From positions 1 to 20,460 of the forward strand of contig DATDVC010000010.1 of NCBI GenBank assembly GCA_036517695.1: a DNA stretch of 20,460 nucleotides. The letters run 5' to 3'. Both the position numbers and the translations under genes were made by a program. Source of the DNA: DATDVC01 sp036517695. GTDB lineage: Bacteria > Patescibacteriota > Minisyncoccia > Phycocordibacterales > WO2-35-19. The number at the start of each line of letters is the position of its first letter. The stretch's first letter is position 1. Below the pieces are notes generated by a model that saw only the letters and a list, made by a program, of their open reading frames with translations, had not been told where the DNA came from and searched no databases. Of the stretch, positions 13,401 through 20,321 are shown piece by piece.

Positions 13401-13606
13401 GGCCTGTTATTACCAAATCAGGCGAAAAGATGGCGTTCATCAAACTTGTCGACCCTTTTGATTCTATTGAAGCAGTCGTTTTTCCTCGCACGCTTAGTGA
13501 ATTTATTTCTATCCTGAACCCGGAGGAGTGCATTGCCGTCAAAGCTCGACTCTCTCTCCGCAACGGCGAGAAAAGCTTGATTGTCGAAAAGGTAAAGAGG
13601 TTGTAA
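10430..13606 (+). CDS. dnaE: DNA polymerase III alpha subunit
   Basis: The 1,058-aa replicative polymerase has these domains in order: PHP (1 to about 270, FTHLHTHSHYSLL), palm/fingers with catalytic PDIDMDIAD (D396, D398) and KFDFLGLK (D552), the nucleotide-binding TTRGSAGGS and HAAGVVIAP segments, helix-hairpin-helix region (KAHAASYG, LPPDINES), and a C-terminal OB fold (about 975-1058). The length is slightly below E. coli DnaE (1,160). PHP ligands deviate from metal-binding forms: TDNGN instead of TDHGN and GVDAY instead of GxEAY, so PHP exonuclease activity is doubtful. A palindrome adds PPAGGG (about 846-851) just before the conserved GPFKNLEDF. The start is fixed by the -10 six bases upstream. 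Confidence 0.97.
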   Translation: MKFTHLHTHSHYSLLQALPKIPELVEAAKSNGMEALALTDNGNLYGAIEFYKECKKAGIKPIIGVDAYLAGRTRRDKQTGVDKERYRLVLLAKDETGYKNLLKLVTVSYLEGFYYKPRIDFEVLEKHSEGLIAVSSSWSGDISTFLRGGNKEKLKEALDFYKRIFKENFYIEITKYPEIQGHNEHMHSLVKFAKENDIPAIASHNVYYINLEDRDAKDTLMAVMQGGEPKERSWDDGDENLSFLSQEEANERFRGEEELLFNNQKVASLCNLELELGRWVFPDYKTELGITHDEELRKITYEGLEKRGLESTPEFLERIEYELKVIRDKGYAPYFLVVGDLLRYAKNNGIVTTTRGSAGGSMVSYLNYITTLNPIEYELPFERFLNPERPSPPDIDMDIADDKRDQMIEYVKQKYGSNKVAQIGTFGTMMARGSVRDTARALGFAYTVGDRIAKLIPMGAQGFPMTIDRAMEETPELKELYKKDLDTQKIINMARKIEGCARHISIHAAGVVIAPSDIMDFTALQYDPKGENKIITQFDMHSVEDAGLLKFDFLGLKNLSIISKTVELVKRMKNIIIDIDKIPIDNKKTFEMLARGETEDLFQLNGDGMTKWLVELKPTVIHDLSVMVALYRPGPMDNINAYIARKNGTEKTTYLHPKMENFLSKTYGVLVYQDDLLMSAIELAGYSWGEVDKFRKAVGKKIPEEMAKQHIKFVEGCIEHSGMKKELAERIWKLFEPFQGYGFNKAHAASYGRVAYQTAYLKANFPGEYMRAVLSSESGETEKVAVSVAECKRMGLPVLPPDINESFSDFTLVPGSSPGTIRFGLSTIKNFGEGIAATITAERKDPPAGGGPFKNLEDFLSRIHDRNLNKKSLEALIKSGCFDKFGERGQMLANMDILLEYNKESVSNGDQNSLFSGISSHASLRLKETPPASSAEKLAWEKELLGLYVSGHPLDQFREKFKSQKSNLKIIKENGKEGEVVVIGGLIEELRPVITKSGEKMAFIKLVDPFDSIEAVVFPRTLSEFISILNPEECIAVKARLSLRNGEKSLIVEKVKRL
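12866..12888. repeat. In-frame short palindrome in dnaE (CCGGG-N7-CCCGG)
   Basis: GTGCCGGG-CTCTAGT-CCCGGAAC encodes VPGSSPGT in a loop after the DINES motif, before IRFGLSTIKNFGE. Homologues usually have a shorter connection here. It may be another palindromic insert, of a different type from the TCCGCC copies. Confidence 0.4.
12964..12979. repeat. 16-bp palindrome TCCGCC-AGCT-GGCGGA in dnaE
   Basis: It is read as DPPAGGG immediately before GPFKNLEDFL, a conserved DnaE segment where other bacteria have only one or two residues. It is nearly identical to the copy in rnr at 3967 (one base differs). Confidence 0.68.
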
Positions 13607-13636
13607 AACTAATCTTCCCCCTCTCGCCTTACTCGA

Positions 13637-13713
13637 CCTTCTTTACCTTAAAGAAGGGGTGACTCATATTCGGGTTCTGTGGTTTTGGTTCCCCTCTTTA
13701 AAATAAAGAGGGG
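13637..13713. repeat. Two REP-like hairpins between dnaE and thrS
   Basis: CCTTCTTTA-CCT-TAAAGAAGG (13637-13657) and CCCCTCTTTA-AAA-TAAAGAGGGG (13691-13713) are perfect stems with 3-nt loops. The second closely matches the hairpin before dnaE. They occupy most of the 159-nt gap; the first may help end dnaE transcripts, although no long T tract follows. Confidence 0.65.
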
Positions 13714-13750
13714 TTAGAGGAGATTATCTATGGCAGAGTTTTTAAATATT

Positions 13751-13759
13751 TGCTACATT
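13751..13759 (+). promoter_or_regulatory. Extended -10 promoter, leaderless start of thrS
   Basis: TG-C-TACATT (13751-13759), then TTAAGC and ATG (13766). This geometry decides the start codon: an in-frame ATG at 13730 would put the promoter inside the gene. Confidence 0.5.
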
Positions 13760-13765
13760 TTAAGC

Positions 13766-15007
13766 ATGAGTGAACTTAATAAAAACGACCACAGGGAAAT
13801 CGGGCGGGAACTGGACCTCTTTACTTTTTCTGATTTGGTCGGAAGCGGACTCCCCCTCTGGACCCCGAAAGGGACGATTCTTAGAAATTTATTGGACGAT
13901 TTTGTATGGGAGTTGAGGAAAGAAAGAGGTTATGAAAAGGTTGAAATTCCTCACATTACAAAAAAAGATTTGTATGTAAAAAGTGGGCACTGGGATAAAT
14001 TTAAAGACGACTTGTTTAGAATAACAACTCGCGAAGGTGACGAGTTTGCTCTGAAGCCCATGAACTGTCCGCACCATACCCAAATTTATGCTCGCAAACC
14101 CTGGAGCTATCGTGAGTTGCCACAAAGATATGCTAATTCAACTATTTGCTATAGAGATGAGCAGTCGGGAGAATTGAACGGACTTTCTAGGGTCAGGGCC
14201 TTCACTCAAGATGACGCGCATGTTTTTTGTCGTATTCAGGACGCAAAAGAAGAAATCCAAAAAATTTGGGACATTGTGCATATTTTTTACGAATCTTTTG
14301 GAATGAATTTGCGTTTGCGCTTGTCTTTGCGAGATATGGATCACCTTGAAAAATATTTGGGCAATACAGAGCTCTGGCAAAAAGCCGAAAAAATTCTAAA
14401 AGAAGTGGCGGCAGAAAATAAGACAGAATATTTTGAGGCGTCCGGGGAAGCGGCTTTCTATGCCCCAAAGCTGGATTTTATGAGTAAAGATTCTTTGGGA
14501 CGGGATTGGCAGGTTGCGACTATTCAGCTTGATGTGAATATGCCGGAAAGTTTTGATTTGACTTGCGTAAATGAAGAAGGAAAGAAAGAGAGAATAGTTA
14601 TGATACACGCAGCTATTATGGGTTCTTTTGAAAGATTTATGTCCATAATGCTTGAACATTTGGGAGGTATGTTCCCCGTATGGTTATCTCCGGTGCAAGT
14701 CAAAGTTTTGCCTATAAGTGATAAACATTTGGAATATGCAAAAAAAGTTTTCGACAATTTGATTGAAGTAGGAGTAAGAGCCGAAATGGACGAAAGTAAC
14801 GAAACTTTAGGCAAAAAAATCCGCGAAGCCAAAATGCAAAAAATACCCTATCTTTTAGTTGTTGGTGACAAAGAAATTGAATCAAACGAAGTAACCGTCG
14901 AAAATCGGACAGAAAAAGTCGGAGGTGCTGACAAAGGAAGTGTTGGCTCAATGTCTTTAGAAAAATTCTTAGAAAAAATCCAAAAAGAAATCAAAGAGAG
15001 GAAATAA
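13766..15007 (+). CDS. thrS: Threonyl-tRNA synthetase, short form without TGS and editing domains
   Basis: The 413-aa class II synthetase charges tRNA-Thr. It starts directly at the catalytic linker (DHREIGRELDLFTFSDLVGSGLPLWTP). Motif 2 region RVRAFTQDDAHVFC and zinc ligands C101 (MNCPHH), H152 (DDAHVF) and H281 (MIHAAIMGS) reproduce the E. coli C334/H385/H511 set. The anticodon-binding domain covers about 307-413 (WLSPVQVKVLPISD ... YLLVVGDKEIESNEV). E. coli ThrS has 642 residues with N-terminal TGS and editing (N2) domains; both are absent here, so no cis-editing of Ser-tRNA-Thr is expected. It ends 1 nt from the convergent gyrB stop. Confidence 0.95.
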   Translation: MSELNKNDHREIGRELDLFTFSDLVGSGLPLWTPKGTILRNLLDDFVWELRKERGYEKVEIPHITKKDLYVKSGHWDKFKDDLFRITTREGDEFALKPMNCPHHTQIYARKPWSYRELPQRYANSTICYRDEQSGELNGLSRVRAFTQDDAHVFCRIQDAKEEIQKIWDIVHIFYESFGMNLRLRLSLRDMDHLEKYLGNTELWQKAEKILKEVAAENKTEYFEASGEAAFYAPKLDFMSKDSLGRDWQVATIQLDVNMPESFDLTCVNEEGKKERIVMIHAAIMGSFERFMSIMLEHLGGMFPVWLSPVQVKVLPISDKHLEYAKKVFDNLIEVGVRAEMDESNETLGKKIREAKMQKIPYLLVVGDKEIESNEVTVENRTEKVGGADKGSVGSMSLEKFLEKIQKEIKERK

Positions 15008-15008
15008 G

Positions 15009-17069
15009 CTATATATCAATCGTTGCAAGTTTGGCGTTTGACTGGATGAAAGATTTGCGGGCGGGGACGTCGGTGCCCATGAGGACGTCAAAAATCCTGT
15101 CAGCTTCTTGAGCGTCATCAACCGTCACTCTTTTTAATACTCGCCTTTTCGGGTCCATTGTTGTCTCCCAAAGCTCTTCGGCGTTCATTTCCCCGAGACC
15201 TTTGTAGCGTTGGATGGAAATCTTGCTTCGGCTCGCCGTAGCTTTAGCGGAGGTGGCTTCTTCAGTTTCTCCACTCTCGCCTGCTTCATTCTCGCCACTC
15301 TCCACTTCTTCTATATCGGCGTCTTTTCCCGTAATCTTAAACTTTTCTTCGTCAGTATAGGCATAAAAAATTTCCTTGCCTTTTTTAATTTTATAAAGTG
15401 GGGGCTGGGCTATGTAGGCGAAACCTCCGTCAATAAGCGGTCTGAAATATCTGTAAAGTAAAGTTAGAATAAGAGTGCGGATGTGGGCGCCGTCAACATC
15501 GGCATCTGTAGCGATTATGATTTTGTGATAGCGAAGCTTTTCTATATCAAAGGTGTCGCCGATAGCTGTGCCCAAAGCAACTACCAAGTTTTTGATTTGT
15601 TCGCTTGCGAGCATTCTGTCGAGTCTGGCGCGCTCAATGTTTAAAATTTTCCCTCGGAGCGGAAGTATTGCTTGCGTGCGCCTGTCTCTTCCTGTTTTGG
15701 CTGTGCCTCCGGCCGAATCTCCCTCTACCACGAATAATTCCGAATCTTCAGCGCTGGTGCCACTTTGGCAATCTGCAAGTTTGCCGGGCAGGGTCATCCC
15801 CTCAAGAGCGCCTTTGCGAAGAATCGAATCTTTAGCCGCTTTTGCCGCTTTTCGCGCTCGTAGCGCCAAAATAGCTTTGTTTACTATCGACTTTGCATCA
15901 TCCGGGTTTTCCTCCAAAAATTCGGCAAAAGCCGCGCCGAAGGCCTCTTCGGTCATTCCCCTGGCCTCGACGCTCCCGAGCTTTGCCTTTGTCTGGCCTT
16001 CAAATTGGATCTCTCTCAATTTGACTGATATCACTGCCGTGAGTCCTTCAAGCACATCGTCTCCCGTGAATGCGTCCTCACCGTTTTTTGTGGCACCGTT
16101 TTTCTTTGCGTAGTTGTTGACCGTGCGAGTTAGAGCGGTTTTAAACCCGGTAATGTGTGTGCCTCCTTCCGGATTGTATATGTTGTTTGCGAAAGGCATT
16201 ATACGGCTTGAAATGTCGTCTACATACTGGAGAGCGACTTCTACCACTTCTCCCGATCCGGGAGTTGTTTCTTTTTCTACGTAAAAAATATTTTTGTGTA
16301 CCGGTTTTTGGTTGTGGTTGTAAAATCTGATGAGAGAGATGAGGCCGCCGTCGAAATAAAAGCTCATGCTCGGTGAATCCAAGCCAAGTTCTCTCAAGTA
16401 AAAAGCTTCGCCGATTTTTTGGTTTGTCTCTCGCAGATCGAGTACGTTTATACGCAAGCCTTTCACCAAGTAAGCCTGCTGGCGCATATGGTGGACTATT
16501 CTTTCAAAATCAAATTTTACTTCTTTAAAAATTTCCACATCTGGCTCGAAGGTGGTAATGGTGCCGTTCATTTTGGAAGAGCCAACTTTTTTGACTGGCG
16601 CTTTCTTTTTGCCTTTCGAATATTCCTGCATAAAAACACCTCCATCTCTATGGACCTCTACTTTCATATAAACAGAGAGCGCGTTTACCACAGAAGCTCC
16701 AACTCCGTGAAGTCCGCCAGACACTTTGTATCCGTCGCCGCCAAATTTTCCGCCGGCATGAAGGGTTGTCATTATGGTCTCAAGCGCGGACACCTTTGTT
16801 TGTTTGTGGACATCTACCGGTATCCCTCGCCCATTGTCTGTGACCCTTATTTTGTTGCCCGGCAAAAGAGCGATTTCTATATCGTCTGCAAAGCCGCCCA
16901 TGGCCTCGTCGCGAGAGTTATCAAAAATTTCCCAAATGAGATGATGAAGTCCGTCCGGCCCGGTGGTGCCTATGTACATTCCTGGCCTTCGGCGCACCGG
17001 CTCCAGACCTTCAAGGACCGTGATCGATTCAGCGCCATATGAACTAGGTTTATCTTTCTTTTTATTCAT
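15009..17069 (-). CDS. gyrB: DNA gyrase subunit B
   Basis: The 686-aa ATPase/TOPRIM subunit of gyrase acts with GyrA to introduce negative supercoils. The GHKL ATPase domain has EIFDNSRDEAMGG, TDNGRGIPVDVHKQ and GGLHGVGASVVNALS. The transducer follows. TOPRIM carries VVEGDSAGGTAKTGRDR, the GyrB-type QAILPLRGKILNIE and DADVDGAHIRTLILTLLYR, then QRYKGLGEMN at the C-terminus. An acidic, low-complexity stretch of about 40 residues (about 575-615, EEVESGENEAGESGETEE, then TSAKATASR) sits between TOPRIM and the tail. The start at 17069 is supported by conserved sequence soon after it (AESITVLEGLEPVRRRPGMYIG). It is transcribed divergently from pheS. GyrA is not in the window. Confidence 0.96.
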   Translation of the reverse strand: MNKKKDKPSSYGAESITVLEGLEPVRRRPGMYIGTTGPDGLHHLIWEIFDNSRDEAMGGFADDIEIALLPGNKIRVTDNGRGIPVDVHKQTKVSALETIMTTLHAGGKFGGDGYKVSGGLHGVGASVVNALSVYMKVEVHRDGGVFMQEYSKGKKKAPVKKVGSSKMNGTITTFEPDVEIFKEVKFDFERIVHHMRQQAYLVKGLRINVLDLRETNQKIGEAFYLRELGLDSPSMSFYFDGGLISLIRFYNHNQKPVHKNIFYVEKETTPGSGEVVEVALQYVDDISSRIMPFANNIYNPEGGTHITGFKTALTRTVNNYAKKNGATKNGEDAFTGDDVLEGLTAVISVKLREIQFEGQTKAKLGSVEARGMTEEAFGAAFAEFLEENPDDAKSIVNKAILALRARKAAKAAKDSILRKGALEGMTLPGKLADCQSGTSAEDSELFVVEGDSAGGTAKTGRDRRTQAILPLRGKILNIERARLDRMLASEQIKNLVVALGTAIGDTFDIEKLRYHKIIIATDADVDGAHIRTLILTLLYRYFRPLIDGGFAYIAQPPLYKIKKGKEIFYAYTDEEKFKITGKDADIEEVESGENEAGESGETEEATSAKATASRSKISIQRYKGLGEMNAEELWETTMDPKRRVLKRVTVDDAQEADRIFDVLMGTDVPARKSFIQSNAKLATIDI

Positions 17070-17070
17070 T

Positions 17071-17091
17071 ATTTGTTATATTATAACAAAT
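17071..17091. promoter_or_regulatory. gyrB promoter inside a perfect 21-bp palindrome
   Basis: ATTTGTTATA-T-TATAACAAAT is an exact inverted repeat beginning 2 nt from the gyrB start codon. On the minus strand it contains TG-T-TATAAT (17088-17080), an extended -10 ten bases before ATG. A dimeric repressor site overlapping the -10 is one reading; supercoil-sensitive cruciform or chance AT symmetry are others. Confidence 0.6.
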
Positions 17092-17149
17092 AGCCAAGAC
17101 AAAAGAAAGTCCCAAATTAATCGAAATTTAATCAAAAACTAGGATAATA

Positions 17150-18289
17150 ATGAAAGAATACGTGATTCCACTTGACCACGAAAAGGAGATTTTGAAAAGT
17201 CTTGAAAACAGGGACGATACCGAAGCCCTTCGCATCAAAAGACTTCTTGATCTTCCCGATCTGACTCGCAAGTCGGGTTCTCCAGTCAAAATTCTTTTTG
17301 ATCAGATTTTAAATTTGCCCCGCTTTAAGGATTTTGATGTTGTTGAATTTCCTCGTGTTGTGACTGTTGAAGAAAATTTCGATCTTCTAAACACACCAAA
17401 AGATCATCCAAGCCGGAAAGAAACGGATACTTATTATGTAGATAAAAACCATGTTCTTCGCACACAAATGACGGTTATGTGGTCGTATTACTTGAAAAAG
17501 CATGACGTGTTAAAAAAACTTGAACAAGAAGGCGAAATCAAAGCTCTTTCGCACGGCATTGTCTTTCGCAAGGATGAAATTGACCGCAATCATTATCCGG
17601 CTTTTCATCAAATCGACGGTCTATATGTATGCAAGAAAGACAAAAAGAAAATCACTCTTGAAGATCTAGAACAAGTTCAAATTGAATTGGCAAAAAGTGT
17701 TTTTGGCGACGATATCGAATATAAGTTTCTTGTAGACACTTTTCCATTCACTGATCCGTCGGTAGAAATGGACATTAAGTTCAATGGAGATTGGCTTGAA
17801 GTTAATGGCGCGGGTCTTGTACATGAAGAGGTTCTTAAAAATTTTGGTCTTGATCCAGATGTTTACAACGGTTGGGCTTTCGGTTTTGGCGACCGCTTGG
17901 CTATGATCAAAATGGGGATCCCAGACATCCGCATACTTTGGTCTGACGATCCGCGCATAACCGCTCAATTTAAAGACATAAACAGCAAATTTAAAGAAGT
18001 TAGTAAATATCCGCCGGTGGCGCGGGACATATCATTTATCGTCGACAAATCAATGTCGCTCAATAATTACTATGAAGTGGTTCGTGATGTGGCGGGAGAG
18101 CTTGTGGAAGAAATGAAATTATTGGATACTTATGAAAACGAGGAAAAGTTTGGCAAAGGCAAAGTGAGTTATGCATTTAGGATAATCTACCGATCTCTTG
18201 AAAAAACTTTGACTGGCGGAGAAGTCGATGCTTTGCACAAAAAATTGGAAGAGACAACCAAACAAACCTTTAACGCAGTGGTAAGATAA
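17150..18289 (+). CDS. pheS: Phenylalanyl-tRNA synthetase, single-chain (mitochondrial-like) form: PheS core plus FDX-ACB
   Basis: The 379-aa class II synthetase charges tRNA-Phe. The catalytic core (about 65-285) has ENFDLLNTPKDHPSRKETDTYY, motif 2 VFRKDEIDRNHYPAFHQIDG, the Phe-pocket FPFTDPSVEMDI and motif 3 GFGDRLAMIKMGIPDIRILW. The C-terminal part (about 288-379, KYPPVARDISFIVD ... YRSLEKTLTGGEVDALHKKL) is a ferredoxin-fold anticodon-binding domain. In most bacteria that domain ends PheT, and PheS has an N-terminal coiled coil, absent here. This is the layout of monomeric mitochondrial PheRS. No pheT follows; the next gene is a glycosyltransferase. AGGA lies 5 nt before the ATG. The reading as a stand-alone enzyme is inference. 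Confidence 0.92.
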   Translation: MKEYVIPLDHEKEILKSLENRDDTEALRIKRLLDLPDLTRKSGSPVKILFDQILNLPRFKDFDVVEFPRVVTVEENFDLLNTPKDHPSRKETDTYYVDKNHVLRTQMTVMWSYYLKKHDVLKKLEQEGEIKALSHGIVFRKDEIDRNHYPAFHQIDGLYVCKKDKKKITLEDLEQVQIELAKSVFGDDIEYKFLVDTFPFTDPSVEMDIKFNGDWLEVNGAGLVHEEVLKNFGLDPDVYNGWAFGFGDRLAMIKMGIPDIRILWSDDPRITAQFKDINSKFKEVSKYPPVARDISFIVDKSMSLNNYYEVVRDVAGELVEEMKLLDTYENEEKFGKGKVSYAFRIIYRSLEKTLTGGEVDALHKKLEETTKQTFNAVVR

Positions 18290-18302
18290 TAAACACATAA
18301 AG

Positions 18303-19544
18303 ATGGCCGCAATAGACGAAATAATAACATACGCACTTTTGTTTCTAGCCCTTTATTTTGAGGTTTTTTTGCTAGTTACCTATTTTGAAATCAAAGATCA
18401 AAAAGGAAAATTTCTTTCTTCCTTTAAGAAAAATATTGCATTGCCAAGCGTGACTATCATAGTGCCTGTTTGGAACGAAGAAGCCACTGTTTTGAAAACA
18501 GTTTTTTCTCTTTTGAAACTTGATTACCCAAGGCATCTGTTGTCGGTTTTCGTTGTCGATGACGGCAGTACTGATAAGACTTGGAATGTTTTACAAAGAT
18601 TTTCCAGGAACAAACAAATCACTCTTTTGCAAAAGCCAAATGGAGGAAAACATACGGCAGTTAATTTTGCGCTGGAAAGGACAAAAAGCGATCTGGTTGG
18701 TTGTTTGGATGCTGATTCCTTTGTTCATCCACAAGCCCTTAGGAGAATTGTTGCCAATTTTGAAGATCCGGAAATAATGGCGGTTACTCCGGCAATGAAG
18801 GTTCATGAAGCCAGCACAGTTATTCAGCTTATGCAGAAAGTCGAGTACGGCTGGGCTGTATTTTTAAGGCAGATTTTTGCATATCTCAATGCTCAATATG
18901 TGATTCCGGGCCCATTTTCCATAGTCAGATCCAAAGTTTTTCATCAAATTGGCTTTTACAAGCATGCTTACAATACTGAAGATATGGAAATGGCTCTTCG
19001 TATGCAGTCAAACGGCTACAAAATAGGCAACGAACCAAGCGCTTTGGTCTATACGGTAACTCCAAATACTCTGAAAAAACTTTATAAACAAAGACTCAGG
19101 TGGACTTATGGGTTTCTTAGGAATACCTTCGATTATAAACATCTTTTTTTCCGTCCCCAATATGGACATTTGGGCATGATAATTTTACCAACCGCGAGTT
19201 TTTCTCTCGTTTCACTCCTCTATATCATAGGAAAAGCGATTGTTGATTATGCAAACATAATCTTCAACAAGATTATTGAGTTCAGAACAGTGGGCTTCCA
19301 TTTTAAGTGGCCGAACACGTTTGATTGGTTTTATTTCAATACCGACCTTGTGGCGATCCTTAGTTTTATGGCTCTTATTTTCACAATCACAATGCTCTTC
19401 ATGTCGCGCAAGTTATCCGAAGGCCACATGCGCCCCGGTCGCGATATGCTTTACTTTTTAGCGCTTTATTCAGTAATCGCCCCTCTTTGGATTATCAAGG
19501 CGTTTTATAACGTCGCGTTTGCTAAAAGCACCAAATGGCGATAA
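18303..19544 (+). CDS. Membrane-embedded family 2 glycosyltransferase (processive type)
   Basis: This 413-aa protein resembles the BcsA/NodC/hyaluronan synthase group. An N-terminal membrane helix (about 5-27) precedes the GT-A domain: VTIIVPVWNEEATV, VVDDGSTD, DADS (DxD, binds metal and nucleotide sugar), TEDMEMALR (catalytic base region) and QRLRW (acceptor/processivity motif). Three or four membrane helices follow (about 297-320, 350-373, 382-408). It probably makes or exports a cell-surface polysaccharide; the sugar cannot be told. It starts 14 nt after pheS without a clear Shine-Dalgarno, so it is probably co-transcribed with it. The next gene follows by 12 nt. Confidence 0.9.
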   Translation: MAAIDEIITYALLFLALYFEVFLLVTYFEIKDQKGKFLSSFKKNIALPSVTIIVPVWNEEATVLKTVFSLLKLDYPRHLLSVFVVDDGSTDKTWNVLQRFSRNKQITLLQKPNGGKHTAVNFALERTKSDLVGCLDADSFVHPQALRRIVANFEDPEIMAVTPAMKVHEASTVIQLMQKVEYGWAVFLRQIFAYLNAQYVIPGPFSIVRSKVFHQIGFYKHAYNTEDMEMALRMQSNGYKIGNEPSALVYTVTPNTLKKLYKQRLRWTYGFLRNTFDYKHLFFRPQYGHLGMIILPTASFSLVSLLYIIGKAIVDYANIIFNKIIEFRTVGFHFKWPNTFDWFYFNTDLVAILSFMALIFTITMLFMSRKLSEGHMRPGRDMLYFLALYSVIAPLWIIKAFYNVAFAKSTKWR

Positions 19545-19550
19545 TATAGT
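19545..19550 (+). promoter_or_regulatory. Possible internal -10 before the thioredoxin-fold gene
   Basis: TATAGT (19545-19550), then CCTCTG and ATG (19557), matches the six-base spacing seen elsewhere. It starts right after the glycosyltransferase stop. No TG extension is present, so it is weaker than the others. Confidence 0.35.
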
Positions 19551-19556
19551 CCTCTG

Positions 19557-20258
19557 ATGGATTGGAAGAAATACGCATATACATTTTTGATTACAGCCGC
19601 GATTTTTGGAACGGCGATTTTTTTGAGCAACTTTTTTAATCAGAAAAAGCTCAATGAAATCAAAGACATAGAAAGCCGAATAGCGGTAGATATCCTCGCT
19701 TCCGAAACCCAGTTTTCTCTCCTCGAGGAGCTCTCGTGCCGTGATATTGGAAACACTTTTCTTTCGAAAGAGCTTGCCGAACTCGGTGACAGACTCTCTT
19801 ATACCGAAGAATCTCGCGGGACAGATGACCCGGAGGTTATGAATTTAAAGAGATATTATTCTCTCCTTGAGATTAAAGATTTTCTTCTTTATCAAAAAGT
19901 TAAAGACAGATGTGGCGCTCCGGAAGGATTTTTGCCTCCCATTATTTATTTCTATTCAAACGAAGAAGGTGTTTGTGATGGTTGTGAGAGGGAGGGGTAT
20001 GTGCTGACTCGTCTTCGCGAAGAGTATCCGGACCTGCGGGTTTATTCCTTCGATTACGATCTTAATCTTTCCGCTATTTCGACTTTGGTAAATATTTACG
20101 GTGTAAAAGGAGAATTGCCGGCGCTTCTCATAAACGAAAAAACTTACTATGGATTCAAGTCGATAGAGGACATAAAAGAAATAATCCCCGCTCTCAAAGA
20201 AATTGACAGACAAAAAGCTGAAGCTGAAAAACAAGCAACATCAACCAAAGATAATTAA
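19557..20258 (+). CDS. Membrane-anchored thioredoxin-fold protein
   Basis: The 233-aa protein has an N-terminal membrane anchor (about 6-25, YAYTFLITAAIFGTAIFLSNF), a helical spacer (about 30-120) and a thioredoxin-like domain (about 125-215). PIIYFYSNEEGVCDGCEREG carries a CxxC (CDGC) after a beta strand, and GVKGELPALLIN supplies the usual cis-proline position. It is expected outside the membrane, in thiol-disulfide exchange or as a holder of cysteines. The long helical spacer with its own Cys residues (SCRDIG, DRCGAP) is unusual for simple thioredoxins. The C-terminus is charged and disordered (KAEAEKQATSTKDN). It follows the glycosyltransferase by 12 nt. The specific partner is unknown. 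Confidence 0.8.
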   Translation: MDWKKYAYTFLITAAIFGTAIFLSNFFNQKKLNEIKDIESRIAVDILASETQFSLLEELSCRDIGNTFLSKELAELGDRLSYTEESRGTDDPEVMNLKRYYSLLEIKDFLLYQKVKDRCGAPEGFLPPIIYFYSNEEGVCDGCEREGYVLTRLREEYPDLRVYSFDYDLNLSAISTLVNIYGVKGELPALLINEKTYYGFKSIEDIKEIIPALKEIDRQKAEAEKQATSTKDN

Positions 20259-20308
20259 TGGAGTATATTTACGACCTCGCTAGAACCTATTTTATCAAAA
20301 ATCTCTGA
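20258..20308 (+). pseudogene. Start of a small or truncated gene coupled to the thioredoxin-fold gene
   Basis: TAATG couples the preceding stop to a new ATG, giving MEYIYDLARTYFIKNL and then TGA. Only 16 codons are open, and a large inverted repeat begins 14 nt later. It may be a microprotein, a gene cut short by the palindromic element, or a chance ATG. Confidence 0.3.
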
Positions 20309-20321
20309 CCAAAGGAAGCCG

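Noticed and set aside
13730..13765. Upstream in-frame ATG as thrS start
   Set aside because: The 12 extra residues (MAEFLNICYILS) are not ThrS-like and the -10 element would fall inside them.
3065..20258. Recoded UGA (as in Gracilibacteria or Absconditabacteria)
   Set aside because: The long genes have no in-frame UGA, and UGA ends rnhB and the gene after it; standard code fits.
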